NCBI GenBank assembly: GCA_016215105.1
Contig: JACRLJ010000137.1
Coordinates: 1 to 36,099 of the forward strand
DNA: 36,099 nt
Direction of reading: 5' to 3'
DNA from: Candidatus Hydrogenedentota bacterium
GTDB taxonomy: Bacteria; Hydrogenedentota; Hydrogenedentia; Hydrogenedentales; SLHB01
Position 1 is the stretch's first letter. Every line of letters starts with the position of its first letter. A model generated the notes under the pieces. The model did no database searches. It was not told the DNA's origin and saw nothing but the letters and a program-made list of their open reading frames with translations. The translations under genes and the position numbers were made by a program. Of the stretch, positions 9,233 through 18,601 are shown piece after piece.

Positions 9233-12022
9233 TCAGAACCCTTTCATATCGTCATCGTCCAAGGGTATTACGTCCTGCGGGTTTACGACACGGTGACCCT
9301 TGTCTGCGTGCGTCAGGGCAGAAGTCTTGTGCCCGATTGCAGCCGGCTTTGCCGATGCGCCGCCTCGGGCGGGGTGGCGCCGCTGGAGGCCACGTACCGG
9401 CGCGGCGTGCGAACCCGCCAAAGCGGCCCCGCCGACCATGGCCGCAAGTTCCTGCACCATCCGGTTCATTTCTTCGGCTTGGCCGCTGAGTTCTTCGGAG
9501 GCGGAGGCCGACTCCTCGGAACTGGCGGCGTTGGACTGGGTCACCTGATCCATTTGCGCCACAGCGGTGTTTATTTGTTCGATGCCCTGGGCTTGCTCGG
9601 TGCTGGCGGAGGCGATTTCGGCGATGAGCGCGTTCACCTTGCGAGCGGCGTCGGCGATCTCGTTGAGCGATTCACCCACCTCGCGGCTGATTTGCACGCC
9701 GTTCTCGGCGTTCTTCACCGACCCTTCGATCATGGCGGCGGTGTTCTTGGCTGCCTCGGCGGAACGCTGTGCGAGGTTGCGGACTTCCTCGGCGACCACG
9801 GCGAAGCCCTTGCCGGCGTCGCCGGCGCGCGCGGCCTCGACGGCGGCGTTCAGGGCGGGCAGGTTGGTTTGGAAGGCGATTTCGTCAATGGTCTTGATAA
9901 TCTTGGCGGTGGCGTCGGAGGACTTCTTGATGTCGTCAATGGCGGAGCTCATCTTGGCCATGGCCTGGGCGCCCTTGTCCGCGCTGGCATTGGCGGTCTC
10001 GGCTAGATTCTTGGCCTGAGCGGCATTGTCCGCGTTCTGCTTTGTCATCGACGTCATTTCTTCGAGTGACGCGGACGTTTCTTCCAGGCTTGACGCCTGT
10101 TCGCTCGCCCCCGAGGCCATGCTCTGGCTCGATTGCGACACTTGCCCCGCGGCGGCCGCAGTCTGTTCCGAACCCTGCCGAAGTCCCTCAATGACTCGAG
10201 TGAGCGGCCCGACAATGGATCGGGTCATCAGTACCGCAATTAAGAGACCGAGGATCGCGGAGACGACCGATACGATCATGAGTATGGCCGCCGTTCGTTG
10301 CTCAATCGCCTCACTTCGCTTCGCGGCGTCGTCGGTGCGCCTCTCCAATTCCTTGAGCAGATCCTCGAGTTCCACATCCAGCTTCTCTCCGGCTTCGTCG
10401 AGATGTTCCGCCAGGAAACGCGCCTGTTCATGCTTGTTCTCGTCAATCAGCGCGAACACGGCCTCGGCGATCTTGTCCAGGGACTGCCGGTGGGCGTCGA
10501 TAGCTCCGAACGCGGTCAGAACATGGGTTATTTCCTTCGCGTCTTCCTCGGTGGGGGCGGGTCTACTCTTGATCAGGGCGATGCCGTCCTCCACTTCCTT
10601 ATCAATCTTTTTCACGGATTCGTGGAACTGATCGACGCGTTTCTTGTATTGCTCTTTGGCCTCGGTCCCCGACTCTTCGCCGAAGCGTATTGCTTGTTCA
10701 AGGGTAGTAAACTGCGTGAGCACGCCGGTTTCGAGAGTGGAAATGGTGTCCGTCATCGGGATCAATTCCTCGGAAACCTTCTCCAACTCCAAACCGATAG
10801 TATTGGTGGCTATCACGGAATAAGCGCAGACAATCGCCAACACAATGACGATCGTGGCAAAGCCCGCGATCAGCTTCGCGCCCAGGGTCTTGGCCACGTG
10901 CGGCTGTCCGTGTTCGTCCTTCGTGCGCGCATAGGCGCCGATGAGAACTACGGAGACCAGGATCGTTATGGCAAGGATCAGGTACGTCAGCAAGTTTCCC
11001 CATCCCTCGCTCGTCACTTGTTTCTCAAACGTTTCCGCAGCCAATTCCTCAGCCTTGATCTTCTGAACGAGTGCGGCGGCCGCGGCCTTGTCCGCGGTGG
11101 CCTCGGCATGGGTCTCGCCTCCCCCTGCCGCGCCCTCATGCGCCGCGCTTGCCGCAGTCGTGGCGACCGATTCGGCGCCATGCGCAGGGGCCGCGTGCGC
11201 CACGGTTGGAGCGCCCGCTTCGGCTCCGTGCCCGCCTTCGGCCATGGCGTTCATGGCCCGCGAGGGATTCCCTTCGGCTTTGGCGAGAAGCTCCGCAGTC
11301 TTGGGTTCGGGCAGCCAGTTAATCTTGCCAGTTCCGACATCGTAGATGGCGCCGATCACCTTGACCTTCCCGCTCTTGGCCAATTCGCGAGCCGCGGGAC
11401 TCTTAAGATAGAGATCTTCGATTCCCTGCCAGACGTTTTCCTCAATGGCGAAGGGAATGAGCGCATCCCCCTCGACGCTGGGGTTGTTCGTGGTGGCGCG
11501 TTGTACCGCAGGTTGGATGTTGTCCACCAGGGGCGGAATATTCCGCTCGAGCGCATGCCCGGTACCGTGAAGAGCGTGAGCCACAGCGGTAACGGCGCCA
11601 CATTGGGTATGACCCAGCACCACCAGGACCGGGGTGTTGACGTGGGCGAGTCCGTACTCGATCGAGCCGATTTCATCCGTGTCGCAGACGTTTCCCGCCA
11701 CCCGTACGACGAAGATGTCCATGACGCCCGCATCGAACAGGCGCTCGATCGGCACGCGGGAATCCGAGCACCCGATGACCGTGGCGTACGCGTAGTCGGC
11801 TTGATTCTCGCGTCCGGCCTGGCCGACCCGTGCGCCGTCAGAGTGAGGGTTTGCCGCCTGACCGGAGACAAACCGCTGGTTGCCCTCCTTGAGCATTTTT
11901 ATGGCCTCGTCCGGAGTCGGTTTGGCGGGCGCCGCCGCCGCCGTCCAGGTGATGAAGCCGCTCAGACTCGCCACGCACACAGCGATAACGAGTCTTCTTA
12001 CTAACGCTGCCGTCGTGCTCAT
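9233..12022 (-). CDS. Beta-carbonic anhydrase fused to a methyl-accepting chemotaxis protein
   Basis: A 929-residue fusion. Residues 8-30 are a signal peptide or anchor; 35-240 are a beta-class carbonic anhydrase with the zinc ligands Cys85, His138 and Cys141 and the Asp87-Arg89 dyad (motifs GCSDSRVP and LGHTQCGAV); 250-325 is an Ala/Gly-rich linker with five histidines; TM2 is at about 346-364, a short cytoplasmic loop follows, TM3 is at 385-404, a helical extracytoplasmic domain at 405-577, TM4 at 578-599, then HAMP and the MCP signalling domain, ending [14 protein letters not shown]. The enzyme would face the periplasm and interconvert CO2 and bicarbonate; coupling to chemotaxis is inferred. 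The ATG at 12022 is set by GGAGGG 7 nt upstream and gives a clean signal sequence. Pro722 replaces the leucine found in the paralog at the signalling tip ([14 protein letters not shown]). Confidence 0.93.
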   Translation of the reverse strand: MSTTAALVRRLVIAVCVASLSGFITWTAAAAPAKPTPDEAIKMLKEGNQRFVSGQAANPHSDGARVGQAGRENQADYAYATVIGCSDSRVPIERLFDAGVMDIFVVRVAGNVCDTDEIGSIEYGLAHVNTPVLVVLGHTQCGAVTAVAHALHGTGHALERNIPPLVDNIQPAVQRATTNNPSVEGDALIPFAIEENVWQGIEDLYLKSPAARELAKSGKVKVIGAIYDVGTGKINWLPEPKTAELLAKAEGNPSRAMNAMAEGGHGAEAGAPTVAHAAPAHGAESVATTAASAAHEGAAGGGETHAEATADKAAAAALVQKIKAEELAAETFEKQVTSEGWGNLLTYLILAITILVSVVLIGAYARTKDEHGQPHVAKTLGAKLIAGFATIVIVLAIVCAYSVIATNTIGLELEKVSEELIPMTDTISTLETGVLTQFTTLEQAIRFGEESGTEAKEQYKKRVDQFHESVKKIDKEVEDGIALIKSRPAPTEEDAKEITHVLTAFGAIDAHRQSLDKIAEAVFALIDENKHEQARFLAEHLDEAGEKLDVELEDLLKELERRTDDAAKRSEAIEQRTAAILMIVSVVSAILGLLIAVLMTRSIVGPLTRVIEGLRQGSEQTAAAAGQVSQSSQSMASGASEQASSLEETSASLEEMTSMTKQNADNAAQAKNLAETANASADKGAQAMAKMSSAIDDIKKSSDATAKIIKTIDEIAFQTNLPALNAAVEAARAGDAGKGFAVVAEEVRNLAQRSAEAAKNTAAMIEGSVKNAENGVQISREVGESLNEIADAARKVNALIAEIASASTEQAQGIEQINTAVAQMDQVTQSNAASSEESASASEELSGQAEEMNRMVQELAAMVGGAALAGSHAAPVRGLQRRHPARGGASAKPAAIGHKTSALTHADKGHRVVNPQDVIPLDDDDMKGF

Positions 12023-12079
12023 GCTGATTCCCTCCCAGATACGGTCCCCAGGGTTAATCACGCCTGTTCCGAACGCGGG

Positions 12080-12592
12080 TCAGGCCGTCTTTTCGAGTTG
12101 AGCAATCTCCTCGGCGCCGAGGACCTTGGCGATGTCCACCAAGATCTTGACGGTGCCTTTCGACTTTGCCATGCCGAGGATGTAATCCGTATCGAGGCCC
12201 TGGCCGAAATTCGGAGCATCCTCGATATCGCTGGCGGGGATGTCCAATACTTCGCAGACCTCGTCAACGATGAACCCGGTGGTCACAGCGCCGGCGCTTC
12301 CGTTCAGTTGGACGACGATGATGCAGGTTTTTTCCGTGTCGCTCTTGGCGCCCATGTCAAACTTGAGACGGAGGTCGACCACCGGGATGACCTTGCCTCG
12401 GAGATTGATCACGCCCCTCACGAACTGAGGCGTTCGCGGCACGTGCGTCACCGCAAGCATGCCGATGATTTCTTGGACGTGAAGAATTTCGACCCCGTAT
12501 TCCTCGTCCCCCAGTCGAAACGTAAGGTACTTGCCCGCCCGGTTGGTCATAGCGGCCGGATGACGATCCAGAGTCTGCGTGGAACTCGCCAT
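12080..12592 (-). CDS. cheW: CheW coupling protein, first gene of the receptor operon
   Basis: A 170-residue CheW with the same core as its paralog at 8675-9187: KYLTFRLGDEEYGV, ILHVQEIIGM, GVINLRGKVIPVVDLRLKF and KILVDIAKVLG. It would link receptors, perhaps specifically the carbonic anhydrase-MCP encoded next, to CheA. AAGGAG lies about 11 nt before the ATG. It is the promoter-proximal gene: a perfect-consensus sigma70 promoter lies about 140 bp upstream, and the carbonic anhydrase-MCP begins 57 nt after its stop. The intergenic spacers around both cheW copies also look alike, supporting duplication of a whole cheW-MCP unit. Confidence 0.95.
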   Translation of the reverse strand: MASSTQTLDRHPAAMTNRAGKYLTFRLGDEEYGVEILHVQEIIGMLAVTHVPRTPQFVRGVINLRGKVIPVVDLRLKFDMGAKSDTEKTCIIVVQLNGSAGAVTTGFIVDEVCEVLDIPASDIEDAPNFGQGLDTDYILGMAKSKGTVKILVDIAKVLGAEEIAQLEKTA

Positions 12593-12732
12593 TGTACTTC
12601 CGCTCCTTGTTGGTACGTTGGAGTGTGATCCAATGCCCCGTGAAGCCCTAATCTACGCGTCTAGGTGTTTAGTGGATGGGTATAGTCTTTGTGTCCTCTT
12701 GGCGACGTTTACGGCTATTTCATGTCTTGCAT

Positions 12733-12761
12733 ATTATACGGTATAATCGGGTTTATGTCAA
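12733..12761 (-). promoter_or_regulatory. Perfect-consensus sigma70 promoter of the cheW-MCP operon
   Basis: On the minus strand, TTGACA (12761-12756), a 17-bp spacer, then TATAAT (12738-12733): both hexamers match consensus with the optimal spacing. Transcription would start near 12726, leaving a leader of about 135 nt before cheW. The -10 lies in one arm of an inverted repeat, ATTATAC-G-GTATAAT (12733-12747), which could be an operator. Confidence 0.8.
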
Positions 12762-12901
12762 GTAGGAAATTGGCTAAAACCCATAATGCGCACTTTCCAG
12801 AACGGGTCGTGCCGTCTGGAATAGACTTGCGGGGAAGAGGCGCGGCCTTGGTGCTGGCTGGGCCTGGGGTTTACAGGCTCTATCACGTGACGAGAATGTA
12901 C

Positions 12902-12937
12902 TCGGACAGGTCGGACAGGGTGGACAGATCAGACGGA
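12902..12937. repeat. Short degenerate tandem repeat, unit TCGGACAGG
   Basis: Two exact adjacent copies of TCGGACAGG (12902-12919) are followed by diverged copies (TGGACAGAT, then TCAGACGG). It is intergenic, about 30 bp beyond the corA stop. Function unknown; similar short GGACAG runs can be slippage-prone spacer DNA. Confidence 0.6.
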
Positions 12938-12973
12938 CCACGTTGCCCTTTGGCGCAAGGGGGTAGTGCTTCG

Positions 12974-14131
12974 CTATGGGTTGTCTTTGTTTTCGTTGCT
13001 GTGACGCCGGGGATCCTCAGGGGGCCGAGTCCAGGAGGTGAGAATCCAGCCCAGCCGCCAAAAGTAGTAAAGCATCGCGGCGGCGATGGCGGTATTGAAC
13101 AGCCAGAAGAAGGGATAGCCCCAATACCAAGTCAATTCGGGCATATTCCATGGCGAGATGTCGGTGTGAAAGTTCATACCGTAGACACCGGCGATGAACG
13201 TCAGCGGGATGAAGATGGTGGAAATGATGGTCAGCACCTTCATGATCTCGTTGAGCCGGTTTCCCGTACTCGAAAGGTAGATGTCCATCAGTCCCGAGGC
13301 GATTTCACGGTGGTTCTCGAGGAAGTCGATGATTTGCACCGTATGATCATAACAGTCGCGCAGATAGACGCGCGTGTCGTCGCTAATGAGCGGTGTGGCG
13401 TCGCGGAGCATGCCGTTGACGGCTTCGCGCAGCGGCCAAATAGCCCGTCGAATCGCCAGCGTATTCCGCTTGAGCACGTGTACTCTGGCGACACTCTGCT
13501 TGGTGGGCTTGAGAAGGATTTCATCCTCCAAGACTTCCAGTTCCTCTCCAAAGGCCTCCAGCGGGGGGAAGTAAGCGTCGACCACGGCGTCCAGGATGGC
13601 GTACGCCAGGTAGTCGGAGCCGCAGGCGCGCACTCGGCCCAGGCCTTTGCGTATGCGATCGCGAATGAAGTCCAGGCAATCGCCAGGCGTCTCTTGAAAG
13701 GTCAGGACAAACCGGTGCCCGAGAAATATGCTGAGCTGCTCGGTATCGAATCGGTTACCTGGCTGCAGCATGCGTGCCACGATGAAGATGTTATTATCGT
13801 AGTGTTCGACTTTTGGACGCTGGTGGACGCCCGTGACGTCTTCCAGGGCCAGTCCGTGGAGATCGAAGATGGCTCCGATACGATGGATGACCTCCGCGTC
13901 GCCCAAGCCGTCCACATTGACCCAGGTGACGGGCCAGGTCTCCAGGAATTGTTCTAGACACCCCAAGTCGGTCACTTCCTGTTCGGTGTACGCCGTTGGT
14001 CCAAACCCGAACACGCGAATGAGTGGCCGCGCTGCGTTGGGATCCACGGTAATCGCGCCCGGAACCGTACCCGGCTTGGCGCGGTATTCCCGTTTGGTCC
14101 TTCCGCGGTGGCGTCTATGCGAACCGTGCAT
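12974..14131 (-). CDS. corA: CorA-family divalent metal transporter
   Basis: A 385-residue CorA-type Mg2+/Co2+ channel. It has a long N-terminal cytoplasmic domain (alpha/beta part with VTWVNVDGLGD, then long helices), and near the C-terminus TM1 ending in the diagnostic YGMNF (GMN) motif, the loop and TM2 (FFWLFNTAIAAAMLYYFW), then a basic tail. The frame is open upstream to 14323, but the ATG at 14131 is preferred: GGAAGGAG precedes it by about 6 nt and the sequence upstream is not protein-like. Residues 1-25 are rich in Arg/His, which is common among bacterial relatives. It has its own promoter at 14193-14221, divergent from sixA. Confidence 0.93.
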   Translation of the reverse strand: MHGSHRRHRGRTKREYRAKPGTVPGAITVDPNAARPLIRVFGFGPTAYTEQEVTDLGCLEQFLETWPVTWVNVDGLGDAEVIHRIGAIFDLHGLALEDVTGVHQRPKVEHYDNNIFIVARMLQPGNRFDTEQLSIFLGHRFVLTFQETPGDCLDFIRDRIRKGLGRVRACGSDYLAYAILDAVVDAYFPPLEAFGEELEVLEDEILLKPTKQSVARVHVLKRNTLAIRRAIWPLREAVNGMLRDATPLISDDTRVYLRDCYDHTVQIIDFLENHREIASGLMDIYLSSTGNRLNEIMKVLTIISTIFIPLTFIAGVYGMNFHTDISPWNMPELTWYWGYPFFWLFNTAIAAAMLYYFWRLGWILTSWTRPPEDPRRHSNENKDNP

Positions 14132-14192
14132 GGCGGACTCCTTCCCAGCTTCTTGATATTCGGACTCGCGGTCAGAGAGCGAATGACGTGGA

Positions 14193-14221
14193 AATATACG
14201 GCGATTGCCTCCGTAACTCAA
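14193..14221 (-). promoter_or_regulatory. Sigma70-like promoter for corA
   Basis: On the minus strand, TTGAGT (14221-14216), a 17-bp spacer and TATATT (14198-14193), predicting a start near 14186 and a leader of about 55 nt before the corA ATG. Confidence 0.5.
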
Positions 14222-14289
14222 CCTTCCCGCGGGTTCGAGGGCGCCGTGCGGCCACATCGGCGGGTATGGTGACCTTGGGGGGCCAAGCA

Positions 14290-14790
14290 GTGAAACTGTA
14301 TCTGATTCAACATGCTGAGGCATTCGGCGAGGAAATCGATCCCGAACGCGCCCTGACTCCTGCGGGACGCCGCGCGACGGAAGTCATGGGGAAATGGGTG
14401 GCTCGACTGGCTCCTGACGTTCCGGTGGTATGGCACAGCGGGAAGCTGCGCGCATTACAGACCGCGGAGGGTCTGATGCCGCATCTAGCGCCGACGGGTT
14501 GTGTCGAGGAGCATGCCGGGCTGAAACCGAAGGATGACGTCGCGTTGATCGTCGAGGAGATACATCGGCGGGCGGCGGACGTAGCGATAGTGGGGCATCT
14601 TCCGCATCTATCAAGATTGGCGTCCTATCTCCTGACGGGGAACGAGGAACCTTCCATTGTTGCCTTCCAGATGGCTGGTATTGCGTGTCTCGAGCAACGC
14701 GGCGCAAATCCCTGGACGCTTAGTTGGATGGTGACTCCGGACCTCGTGGGGAGTGTGCGGCCCATTCCGAGGATGCGGCACGACGGATGA
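14290..14790 (+). CDS. sixA: SixA-type phosphohistidine phosphatase
   Basis: A 166-residue histidine phosphatase of the short SixA branch. The N-terminus MKLYLIQHAEA holds the phosphate-accepting His8; the usual RHG is QHA here, a variant also seen in SixA-like proteins. A second histidine lies in AIVGHLPHLSRL, and LTPAGRRA and SGKLRALQTAE match the family. SixA removes phosphate from histidine on HPt domains or phosphotransferase proteins; with a double-HPt CheA encoded nearby, a link is possible but speculative. The GTG at 14290 is chosen because the family begins MKLYLIRHAE and a GGGG run lies 7 nt upstream; an in-frame ATG at 14266 would add 8 residues. Confidence 0.85.
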   Translation: MKLYLIQHAEAFGEEIDPERALTPAGRRATEVMGKWVARLAPDVPVVWHSGKLRALQTAEGLMPHLAPTGCVEEHAGLKPKDDVALIVEEIHRRAADVAIVGHLPHLSRLASYLLTGNEEPSIVAFQMAGIACLEQRGANPWTLSWMVTPDLVGSVRPIPRMRHDG

Positions 14791-15254
14791 GTCTGGGTAA
14801 GCTCACGCAATTCTAACGCCTCCATTGTAAAGTGCTTTCATGCGATACGATTCCGGTCTTGCGCCGAGCAATCTGCGGTCCGGGGTCTTACTCCGAGATG
14901 CGCATACGAGCAGGTATGTTCGCGGGAGCGGCAGAAAGCGATCTCGCTGAACCCAGGGAGAGTCTGCAGGATCACAGGGCGCAAACCGAGAATGAAAAAG
15001 GGAGTTACGGGCATGGGTCAGTCCAAGGTCATCGACCTTGCGAGCGTCGCTTGCGCCGGACGTCCCGCCGGGTTTTCTCTCCAGCAACTTGGACAATTGG
15101 AGTATCGGCTTCGCTGGTACGCGCTGAACTCCCCTGTCGAGCCAGGCTCCCCGGCGGAAGAGATGAATCCGAGTGCGTCCGACCCGATATCCGCGGCATC
15201 GTAGCGTAGCTTCGTAGCGGGCACAATTCTGAGCAGATAGGTCCCGAGCAGACG
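14791..15254. other. Gene-poor region between convergent sixA and cheB
   Basis: A 464-bp stretch with no convincing conserved gene. It contains one small plus-strand frame with a good ribosome site (15013-15204, listed separately). No clear intrinsic terminator follows cheB and no RNA gene was recognised. Confidence 0.5.
15013..15204 (+). CDS. Possible small protein, unknown function
   Basis: A 63-codon frame starting MGQSKVIDLASV, preceded by GGAG with an ideal 8-nt spacer (15001-15004). The middle (FSLQQLGQLEYRLRWYALN) could form an amphipathic helix and the end is polar and Ser/Pro-rich. There is no signal peptide, membrane segment or family I recognise. It lies between the ends of sixA and cheB, convergent with cheB. 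No promoter was identified, so it may be chance. Confidence 0.3.
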   Translation: MGQSKVIDLASVACAGRPAGFSLQQLGQLEYRLRWYALNSPVEPGSPAEEMNPSASDPISAAS

Positions 15255-16785
<1,531 letters not shown>

Positions 16786-16789
<4 letters not shown>

Positions 16790-17169
16790 GATGCACCGCC
16801 CGTAATATCATCCACGACCTTGCGCACCATCTCCGGTGTGAAGGGCTTTCGGATGTAGGCCCGGACTCCCTTGGATTTCAACTCTTCCATACGAGTGGCG
16901 CTCCCTTCGGTGGACACCACGATAACGGGAATACAACTCAAGGTTGCGTCGGCGTTGAGCTTTTCGATCATTTCCACGCCCCCCATGATGGGCATGTTAA
17001 TGTCGGAAAAGATGAGATCCACCCATTGTTCCGCCAAGATGTCCAGCGCCTCTTTTCCATTCGCGGCCTGGTACAGGCAATTGACCGACACGCCGGCTAC
17101 TTCGAGCGTTTTCGCGATGACGGCGCGTACGGTTATCGAGTCATCCACGACTAAAATGTTCAGGCTCAT
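16786..17169 (-). CDS. cheY: CheY-like response regulator (first copy)
   Basis: A 127-residue single receiver domain. Asp9/Asp10 form the acidic pocket (LVVDDS), Asp56 is the phospho-acceptor (IFSDINMP), Ser87 is the switch position (VIVVSTEG) and Lys108 is invariant (IRKPF). It would receive phosphate from CheA and act on the output machinery or serve as a phosphate sink. AGGAAGG lies upstream of the ATG within the end of the HDOD gene. It overlaps the HDOD gene and cheX by 4 bp each, so HDOD-cheY-cheX-cheB are translationally coupled. Its pairing with a CheX suggests a dedicated regulator/phosphatase set, distinct from the cheY-cheX pair at 19966-20822. Confidence 0.95.
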
Positions 17170-18032
17170 TGTACTTTCCTTCCTGAGACCAAGGCGAATA
17201 CGTTTCGCAGTTCCTCCAATTCGACCAGCATGTGACTCACGACTTCTTCATTGACACGCGTGGTGATGTGGAGCCGGGTAACGCTTTCCTTCGACGGGCG
17301 ATAGTTGAGGCCGTCCTTGCCGGCGCCGATACCGCTCAGCGTGGCGAGGCTATCTGCGATGTGAATCAAGTCCAAGGCCAGAGTCTCGCCCTGATGCTGG
17401 TCGGGTTGGTGGTGCCAGCGGACAACGTCGACCACTGGCGCCGGTAGATTCCACTGCTCAAGAATAACCGCGCCAACTTCAGCGTGATTGATGCCGAGCA
17501 CTTGTTCTTCGGCGGTCTCGAACGAGACCTGATGCTCGAACGCCAGCGCAATAATGGGTTTGGCGTCGATTTCAATGAATGTTCCAAGGATGACTTTGCC
17601 AAGGTCATGCAGCAGGGCCGCCGTGAAGGTATACGGCGGTGGCCTCAGCCCAAGCGCTTGGGCGAGTTTCTCGGCGCCCAGCGCCACGGCGATAGAATGA
17701 TCCAACAGGTCGCCGGCCGAAAGATCGTAGCCTTTGAGCGGGGCGCCCGCCATAGGCGCGACCGACGCCGCCAAGGCGAGTTGGAAAACGCGATTGAGGC
17801 CCAGCCGGACAATGGCGTCCCTCACGGAGCCGATGCTGCGAGGGCCGGCGAAATAGGCCGAGTTTGACATGCGCAGGACGTTGGAGGTGAGCCCAGGATC
17901 ATGTTCGATCGCGCGCACCACGGAGCCAATTTCGACGTCGGGGTCTTCCAGCATGCGCACGATTTCCGTCGTGGCGACCGGAAGCCCCGGTACGGCGCGA
18001 ACCTGCGTGAGGATAGTCTCGCGAGTATTCAC
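17166..18032 (-). CDS. HDOD domain protein
   Basis: A 288-residue HDOD protein: an HD-related output domain that mostly fills residues 12-210 (VPGLPVATTEIVRML, LTSNVLRMSNSAYF, DAIVRLGLNRVFQLAL). An HD pair is retained (LLHDLGK, His142-Asp143), while other metal-binding positions typical of true phosphohydrolases are not obvious. HDOD proteins are usually regulatory scaffolds in signalling and motility; no reaction can be assigned. The start is GTG at 18032, overlapping the stop of cheD by 4 bp; the stop overlaps cheY by 4 bp. Its position inside a chemotaxis operon is known from other phyla and suggests a role in coupling the Che output to other signals. Confidence 0.9.
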   Translation of the reverse strand: MNTRETILTQVRAVPGLPVATTEIVRMLEDPDVEIGSVVRAIEHDPGLTSNVLRMSNSAYFAGPRSIGSVRDAIVRLGLNRVFQLALAASVAPMAGAPLKGYDLSAGDLLDHSIAVALGAEKLAQALGLRPPPYTFTAALLHDLGKVILGTFIEIDAKPIIALAFEHQVSFETAEEQVLGINHAEVGAVILEQWNLPAPVVDVVRWHHQPDQHQGETLALDLIHIADSLATLSGIGAGKDGLNYRPSKESVTRLHITTRVNEEVVSHMLVELEELRNVFALVSGRKVQ

Positions 18033-18505
18033 AGCTCGACCTCCTGTCCCCCCGACTTTATGGTGGTTCTACCGGTGTCCATATAGAGACTTAGCGTTCG
18101 GGCAATGGTGCCTCCGACCGATTCGGAGGCAATCAGGATGTTGTTTTTCCAGAGTATCTTGCGTAACACAGTATAGTTGCGCTCGCCAATCTTGAAAAGG
18201 CCCTTGTCGTCGAGCAGACCGGACGCGCCAGCCACCTTGGCGATGAGACGTTTGCGCTCGGCGCCCATGTCGAATACGGCTTGCAGCAAGCGGGTGGCGC
18301 CCGTGTCCACAAACATCTCGGGTTTGGCTTGAGCTTTTGCGGGGTCCGTCTTTGAGAGCGGCAGCATGCAGTGGATGAGCCCGCCTACCATGGAGACCGG
18401 GTCGTATAGGGCAAGGCCGACGCAAGACCCGAGCGAATAGGTGATCAGGATGTCCGACGCCTGGTTGGAGACTTTCATATCGGAAATGCCGACGACATGC
18501 TGCAC
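18029..18505 (-). CDS. cheD: CheD chemoreceptor glutamine deamidase (catalytic residues intact)
   Basis: A 158-residue CheD. The catalytic set matches the characterised family: Thr22, Cys28 (YSLGSCVGLALYD) and His45 (LIHCMLP). It converts receptor glutamines to glutamates and can bind CheC/CheX-type phosphatases. The start is GTG at 18505 with AAAGGAG 7 nt upstream, and the stop overlaps the HDOD gene by 4 bp. The operon has a second CheD (19434-19922) in which the cysteine is lost, so this copy is probably the working deamidase. Confidence 0.94.
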   Translation of the reverse strand: MQHVVGISDMKVSNQASDILITYSLGSCVGLALYDPVSMVGGLIHCMLPLSKTDPAKAQAKPEMFVDTGATRLLQAVFDMGAERKRLIAKVAGASGLLDDKGLFKIGERNYTVLRKILWKNNILIASESVGGTIARTLSLYMDTGRTTIKSGGQEVEL

Positions 18506-18601
18506 GGCTAGGCTCCTTTCGCAACGGGAGGGTCCGGCGGCGGCGATAGGTTCTTGTTAATGCTGCGCCTCATCAGGCTAATGACGCCTTTCTCATTCGA
18601 G

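Larger units (their letters stand above)
12593..12973. other. Intergenic region between corA and the receptor operon
   Basis: A gene-free stretch of 381 bp. It holds the operon promoter and leader (12593-12761) and a run of 9-bp repeats (12902-12937). The plus-strand open frame crossing it continues antisense through corA and has no family resemblance. No RNA gene or clear terminator for corA was recognised. Confidence 0.5.

Noticed and set aside
10298-12004. 568-codon plus-strand open frame
   Set aside because: It is antisense to the carbonic anhydrase-MCP gene, has biased composition and no family motifs; long antisense frames are common in GC-rich DNA.
12689-13957. 422-codon plus-strand open frame through the promoter region and corA
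   Set aside because: It lies opposite clear CorA coding sequence with the GMN motif; its translation resembles no family.
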